9,427 bases of DNA from Candidatus Puniceispirillum sp. (GTDB lineage: Bacteria; Pseudomonadota; Alphaproteobacteria; Puniceispirillales; Puniceispirillaceae): NCBI GenBank assembly GCA_016778825.1, contig JADHOU010000041.1, positions 1 to 9,427 on the forward strand. Direction: 5' to 3'. Within the stretch, counting starts at the first letter, position 1. Every line of letters starts with the position of its first letter. Both the position numbers and the translations under genes were made by a program. Below the pieces are notes generated by a model. It did no database searches and had not been told where the DNA came from. It saw only the letters and a program-made list of their open reading frames with translations. Positions 6,900 to 9,427 of this stretch are shown piece by piece.

Positions 6900-7330
6900 T
6901 GGCCGGACATTTTTTGATTGTTGAGGCGCGTTTCTATGGCGAGATCGCCGATGCGCAGGCCGCAGGCGCCGTTGCCGCCCTTGAGGCAGCAGGAGCAAGC
7001 TATGAGCGTGTTTCAGTGCCTGGTGCGCTCGAAATACCGGCTGCGATCGCCATGGCATCGATTGGCGACCGGCATTTTGATGGCTATGTTGCGCTTGGAT
7101 GCGTTATTCGCGGTGAAACCAGCCATTACGATACGGTTTGCAATGAATCGGCACGCGGATTGATGGATCTGTCGCTAGCTGATGGATTGGCGATTGGTAA
7201 TGGCATTTTGACCGTTGAAAATGAAGATCAGGCTTGGGCGCGTGCCGATGCAGCGCGCAAGGACAAGGGCGGTGATGCCGCTCGTGCGGCGCTGGCGATG
7301 GCAGCGTTAAAACAGGAATTTTGTGGTTAA
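6899..7330 (+). CDS. ribH: 6,7-dimethyl-8-ribityllumazine synthase
   Basis: A 143-residue lumazine synthase that condenses the RibD-derived pyrimidine with dihydroxybutanone phosphate, the step before riboflavin synthase. Landmarks are FYGEIAD near the N-terminus, [11 protein letters not shown] (40-50), [16 protein letters not shown] (65-80) with proton-transfer His76, CNESARGL, and [16 protein letters not shown] followed by the basic KDKGGDAA stretch that binds phosphate. Family members assemble as pentamers or 60-mer shells; nothing here tells which. The ATG overlaps the preceding TAA by one base (TAATG), with AGGAG 8 nt upstream. Length is slightly short but complete. nusB starts inside its last codons, as is usual in proteobacteria. 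Confidence 0.96.
   Translation: MAGHFLIVEARFYGEIADAQAAGAVAALEAAGASYERVSVPGALEIPAAIAMASIGDRHFDGYVALGCVIRGETSHYDTVCNESARGLMDLSLADGLAIGNGILTVENEDQAWARADAARKDKGGDAARAALAMAALKQEFCG
7314..7318 (+). promoter_or_regulatory. Ribosome binding site favouring a GTG start for nusB
   Basis: AGGAA sits 5 nt before GTG at 7323 and 16 nt before the in-frame ATG at 7335. It therefore favours the GTG start within the ribH end. Confidence 0.5.
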
Positions 7331-7814
7331 TCTGATGAGTGATGACAAACAAGCATTAAAAGCGGTTCCGGTTCGTCGCCGGTCTGCGGCACGTCTGGCA
7401 GCCGTTCAGATTATCTATCAAACATTGATTACCGGTCAGTCGGCGATCAATTTTGCACCACAATTCTTAGCGCATTACGCTGGTGATGCGGCAAAATCAT
7501 TCAAGGTCAAAGATCTGGATGAAGGGCATCTAAATGCGCTTTATGCCGGTGTCGAACATGATGTTGTCGATATTGACGAGGCAATTGCAGTCCAGCTTGC
7601 TGAGGGATGGTCGCTTGATCGTTTAGCGCGGATCGAATTATCTTTATTGCGATGTGGAGCCTATGAATTGCGTTCAATGCCCCATATCCCCGCGCGTGCA
7701 GCGGTCAGTGAATATGCCGCTTTGAGCGATGCATGCGGATGCGATGTAGGGTTTGTGAATGCTGTTCTTGACCGCATGGCACATAACGCCCGCATTGTTG
7801 AGATGGGGAAATAG
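7323..7814 (+). CDS. nusB: Transcription antitermination factor NusB
   Basis: A 163-residue all-helical RNA-binding protein. With NusE (S10) it binds boxA in rRNA leader transcripts and supports antitermination. The N-terminal arginine-rich [16 protein letters not shown] is the family signature. Downstream are [16 protein letters not shown], then [18 protein letters not shown] and [15 protein letters not shown], all in the expected order. The GTG at 7323 has AGGAA 5 nt upstream and overlaps ribH by 8 nt. The ATG at 7335 would give 159 residues without a good ribosome site. Both starts keep the whole domain. It closes the nrdR-rib run: the next gene is on the opposite strand 39 bp away, with no clear hairpin between. 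ribH-nusB pairing is widely conserved. Confidence 0.94.
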   Translation: MVNLMSDDKQALKAVPVRRRSAARLAAVQIIYQTLITGQSAINFAPQFLAHYAGDAAKSFKVKDLDEGHLNALYAGVEHDVVDIDEAIAVQLAEGWSLDRLARIELSLLRCGAYELRSMPHIPARAAVSEYAALSDACGCDVGFVNAVLDRMAHNARIVEMGK

Positions 7815-7853
7815 GTTCTGTCGGTCAGGATTAGCCGTTTACACTGTTGCTTG

Positions 7854-8336
7854 CTATTCGGTTGCTTGCCGGCGTTTCAAATTTGAGAAAATCTGCTCAA
7901 TAACGCCGAATGTATCACCGGATGTTGGTGTTTTAGAATCGATATGCGCAACATTAAGGCCGCTTTTTTCATCAATTAAATCAATTTCTTGCAGGTTATT
8001 GTTTTCGTCAAATGAAAAGGCGTAAATCACCCGCGATTTGGTTTTGTTTATGCCGGCAACCGGCTGTTCCATAATTTGACTGGCATAATAGATTTTGCGG
8101 CTATCAAAAGCACCTTCAAAGCTTGGCCGGCCAAGCATGCCTATGATATCGGCGCGGTTGGTTTGGCCAATTTTGATTGTGTCCATCTCGGCCTGATTGA
8201 TGACATGGCCATGTTCGCTGATCCGTTCGCCGCATCCGGCCAGAAAGCCAAGGCAGAAAATGCCGATGCCAACCGCGCCAAAGCCTTGCTTGATTTGGCG
8301 TAAGAAAGATAGTCGGGTCAAAGAGACACTGGTCAT
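7854..8336 (-). CDS. bamE: Outer membrane assembly lipoprotein BamE/OmlA (SmpA) family
   Basis: A 160-residue lipoprotein of the SmpA/OmlA family, a likely accessory subunit of the BAM complex that inserts beta-barrel proteins into the outer membrane. A signal peptide is visible: basic LRQIK, hydrophobic core FGAVGIGIFCLGFLA, and a lipobox LAGC with Cys35 as the lipidated residue. The domain follows: INQAEMDTIKIGQTNRADII, LGRPSFEGAFDSRKIYYAS, and the strand VIYAFSFDENNNLQEIDL. The tail, with DSKTPTSGDTFGVIEQIFSN, matches the extra C-terminal segment usual in alphaproteobacterial members. The start at 8336 has AGGAA 7 nt upstream; a longer form from 8384 would run into the promoter and put 16 residues before the signal peptide. 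It is convergent with nusB and divergent from the CBP3-like gene. Confidence 0.92.
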   Translation of the reverse strand: MTSVSLTRLSFLRQIKQGFGAVGIGIFCLGFLAGCGERISEHGHVINQAEMDTIKIGQTNRADIIGMLGRPSFEGAFDSRKIYYASQIMEQPVAGINKTKSRVIYAFSFDENNNLQEIDLIDEKSGLNVAHIDSKTPTSGDTFGVIEQIFSNLKRRQATE

Positions 8337-8358
8337 TATGGGGTTCCTGCGATATAGA
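8330..8358 (+). promoter_or_regulatory. Weak candidate promoter for the CBP3-like gene
   Basis: TGGTCA (8330-8335) and TATAGA (8353-8358) are spaced by 17 bp, each with four of six consensus positions. The start would fall near 8365, about 40 nt before the ATG at 8405. It overlaps the bamE start, so the two divergent units would share a compact 68-bp control region. The match is modest. Confidence 0.25.
8344..8348 (-). promoter_or_regulatory. Ribosome binding site setting the bamE start
   Basis: On the minus strand AGGAA lies 7 nt before the ATG at 8336. This supports that start rather than the in-frame upstream ATG at 8384. Confidence 0.7.
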
Positions 8359-8373
8359 AAGGGCCACGCGGCC

Positions 8374-8402
8374 ATTTTGGTCACGCCAACAAATTAGGTC
8401 AA
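8374..8402 (-). promoter_or_regulatory. Candidate sigma-70 promoter for bamE
   Basis: On the minus strand TTGACC (8402-8397) and CAAAAT (8379-8374) are spaced by 17 bp. Five and four of six positions match the consensus hexamers. Transcription would begin near 8366, giving a leader of about 30 nt with the AGGAA ribosome site in it. The -35 overlaps the ribosome site region of the divergent gene. Confidence 0.5.
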
Positions 8403-8404
8403 TA

Positions 8405-8974
8405 ATGCGGGATGTTGCAACAATGAACGAAAAAGCACAAGCATGGCTCGCCAATTTACTTGGCTGGGGGCAACGCCGACAGGCTGGTCATGCGGAAAAG
8501 CTGTATGCGGAGGCGGTTCGTTTAGCCCGAAATCCGGCCTTTTTTGATACATATGGCGTTGCCGATGATGTTGATGGGCGTTTTGATGCACTTAGCCTGA
8601 TTGTGGCTTTAGTGATGCGAAAGTTGAAAACACTGGATGATGATGGCAAAGCATTGAGCCAGCAATTATTTGATTCGATGTTTTCTGACATGGATTTATC
8701 GCTTCGGGAAATGGGCGCAGGCGATATTGGTGTTTCAAAACGCGTTCGCGCCATGGCCGAAGCCTTTATGGGGCGTCTTGAGTATTATGTTTATGCCATT
8801 GACAATAATGATAAAAAATATTTTTCAGAAGCATTGAGTCGCAATTTGTTTCGCGGCAATGAAACCATTGATCCCCTGGCGAATGGCCTTGTTGATTATC
8901 TGTTTGCGCTGGTCAAGAAAATCGATAATCTTCCGGCTGAACAGGTTCTTGCGGGCAAGCTTGACATCAAATAG
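8405..8974 (+). CDS. Ubiquinol-cytochrome c chaperone (CBP3 family)
   Basis: A 189-residue protein of the Ubiq_cyt_C_chap family, the bacterial relatives of mitochondrial Cbp3, which acts in cytochrome b / bc1 complex assembly. Diagnostic segments are YAEAVRLARNPAFFDTYGVA (34-53), VDGRFDALSLIVALVMRKL (56-74), and LFDSMFSDMDLSLREMGAGD (88-107), followed by GVSKRVRAMAEAFMGRLEYY. This order is specific to the family. No signal peptide or membrane helix is seen, so it should be cytosolic or peripheral. AGG (8396-8398), 6 nt upstream, supports the ATG at 8405; the ATG at 8423 is an alternative and loses only six residues. Its position beside a divergent OmlA gene and before DUF177 is common in alphaproteobacteria. 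Presence of the gene suggests the cell has a bc1 complex; this is inference. Confidence 0.9.
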   Translation: MRDVATMNEKAQAWLANLLGWGQRRQAGHAEKLYAEAVRLARNPAFFDTYGVADDVDGRFDALSLIVALVMRKLKTLDDDGKALSQQLFDSMFSDMDLSLREMGAGDIGVSKRVRAMAEAFMGRLEYYVYAIDNNDKKYFSEALSRNLFRGNETIDPLANGLVDYLFALVKKIDNLPAEQVLAGKLDIK

Positions 8975-9127
8975 GCCAGCCCTGTTTTACGTTGTGCTCA
9001 CAGTTTCACTTTGCGCTTATGCGGCAGGTGATACTTCTCCAACTATCTAGGATTGATCATTTTGAACCGGTAAAGCTTGATAAAACAGTCACCTTTGGCC
9101 GCTAAATAGCTTGGTAAAGATAAAAAT

Positions 9128-9427
9128 ATGCCTCTGATAAATTTGGATTCCGAAATCAATGTTGAACGCGTCCGGCCGGATACGGGCAGTTTCTATAAAT
9201 TTGTTGCCACTGACGCCGAATGCCAGCTGTTAGCGGCGCGGTTTGATTTTATCGAGGTTGGGTCTTTGTCAGCTGAGCTTCGCGTTCGCAAAGCCGCGCG
9301 CGGTTGCTGGGATGTTTCGGGTCAGTTAAAGGGTGAGATTGTTCAGGCTTGTGGTGCAACTGGCGTCCCAGTCAGCGAGACTATAGATTTTCTGCTCGAA
9401 GAACGCTATGTTCGCACCGCCGGCGAC
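9128..9427 (+). CDS. DUF177/YceD family protein, N-terminal part (3' end outside window)
   Basis: The frame is open from the ATG at 9128 to the window end, giving 100 residues. It begins MPLINLDSEINVERV, has the family pattern of a beta-rich first half (FDFIEVGSLSAELRVRKAARG), then WDVSGQLKGEIVQACGATGVPV and the acidic strand IDFLLEERYV. This resembles alphaproteobacterial DUF177, where the motif usually reads like QTCVVTLEPV. Relatives of YceD are linked by gene neighbourhood, and some by experiment, to 23S rRNA and ribosome biogenesis; the role here is not shown. An in-frame stop 21 bp before the ATG fixes the start region. Only a weak purine-rich ribosome site precedes it. Location after the CBP3-like gene matches conserved synteny, in which plsX and fabH often follow. 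The 153-bp gap before it shows no clear promoter or terminator. Confidence 0.78.
   Translation, partial: MPLINLDSEINVERVRPDTGSFYKFVATDAECQLLAARFDFIEVGSLSAELRVRKAARGCWDVSGQLKGEIVQACGATGVPVSETIDFLLEERYVRTAGD

Noticed and set aside
8975..9127. Terminator or promoter between the CBP3-like gene and DUF177
   Set aside because: The TGCGC/GCGGCA hairpin near 9010-9026 has a bulge and no T-run, and hexamer-like sequences are wrongly spaced.
1..9427. Mobile element, CRISPR array, defence island or tRNA gene
   Set aside because: No transposase or integrase motifs, no spaced direct repeats, no cloverleaf or T-loop sequence, and every confident gene is a core chromosomal gene in conserved order.

Overview
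The window looks like ordinary chromosome from an alphaproteobacterium. The gene order is characteristic of that class: RNase J / methylmalonyl-CoA epimerase / DUF1467, then glyA-nrdR-ribD-ribE-ribB-ribH-nusB, then a BamE/OmlA lipoprotein diverging from a bc1-complex assembly chaperone (CBP3 family) and a DUF177 protein. The moderate GC content (about half, judged by eye), very short intergenic gaps and overlapping stops and starts suggest a streamlined marine lineage, for example Rhodospirillales or SAR116-like. That placement is inference; no marker gene was searched.

Layout. 1-1163 (+): the C-terminal end of RNase J overlaps methylmalonyl-CoA epimerase by ATGA, and a small two-helix DUF1467 membrane protein follows directly. 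1164-1585: a 422-bp gap with a bidirectional intrinsic terminator, a candidate promoter over a 10-bp palindrome, and protein-like minus-strand scraps. 1586-3458 (+): rpiB and glyA. 3523-7814 (+): a tightly packed run of nrdR, ribD, ribE, ribB (RibBX type), ribH and nusB, joined by gaps of at most 6 nt or overlaps of 1-8 nt. 7854-8336 (-): BamE/OmlA lipoprotein, convergent with nusB. 8405-8974 (+): CBP3-like chaperone, divergent from bamE. 9128-9427 (+): the N-terminal 100 residues of a DUF177/YceD protein, cut by the window end.

How the genes work together. ribD, ribE, the RibB domain and ribH cover riboflavin synthesis except GTP cyclohydrolase II. The RibA-like half of the RibB fusion has lost the zinc cysteines and the catalytic motif, so a separate ribA must lie elsewhere or the step is done differently. 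glyA supplies glycine and one-carbon units, NrdR represses ribonucleotide reductase genes, and NusB is an antitermination factor for rRNA transcription. BamE serves outer-membrane assembly and the CBP3 homologue serves cytochrome bc1 assembly.

I see no mobile element, CRISPR array, tRNA, rRNA or phage gene, and no convincing undescribed multi-gene system. The points most worth a second look are the degenerate RibA half and the 1164-1585 gap.
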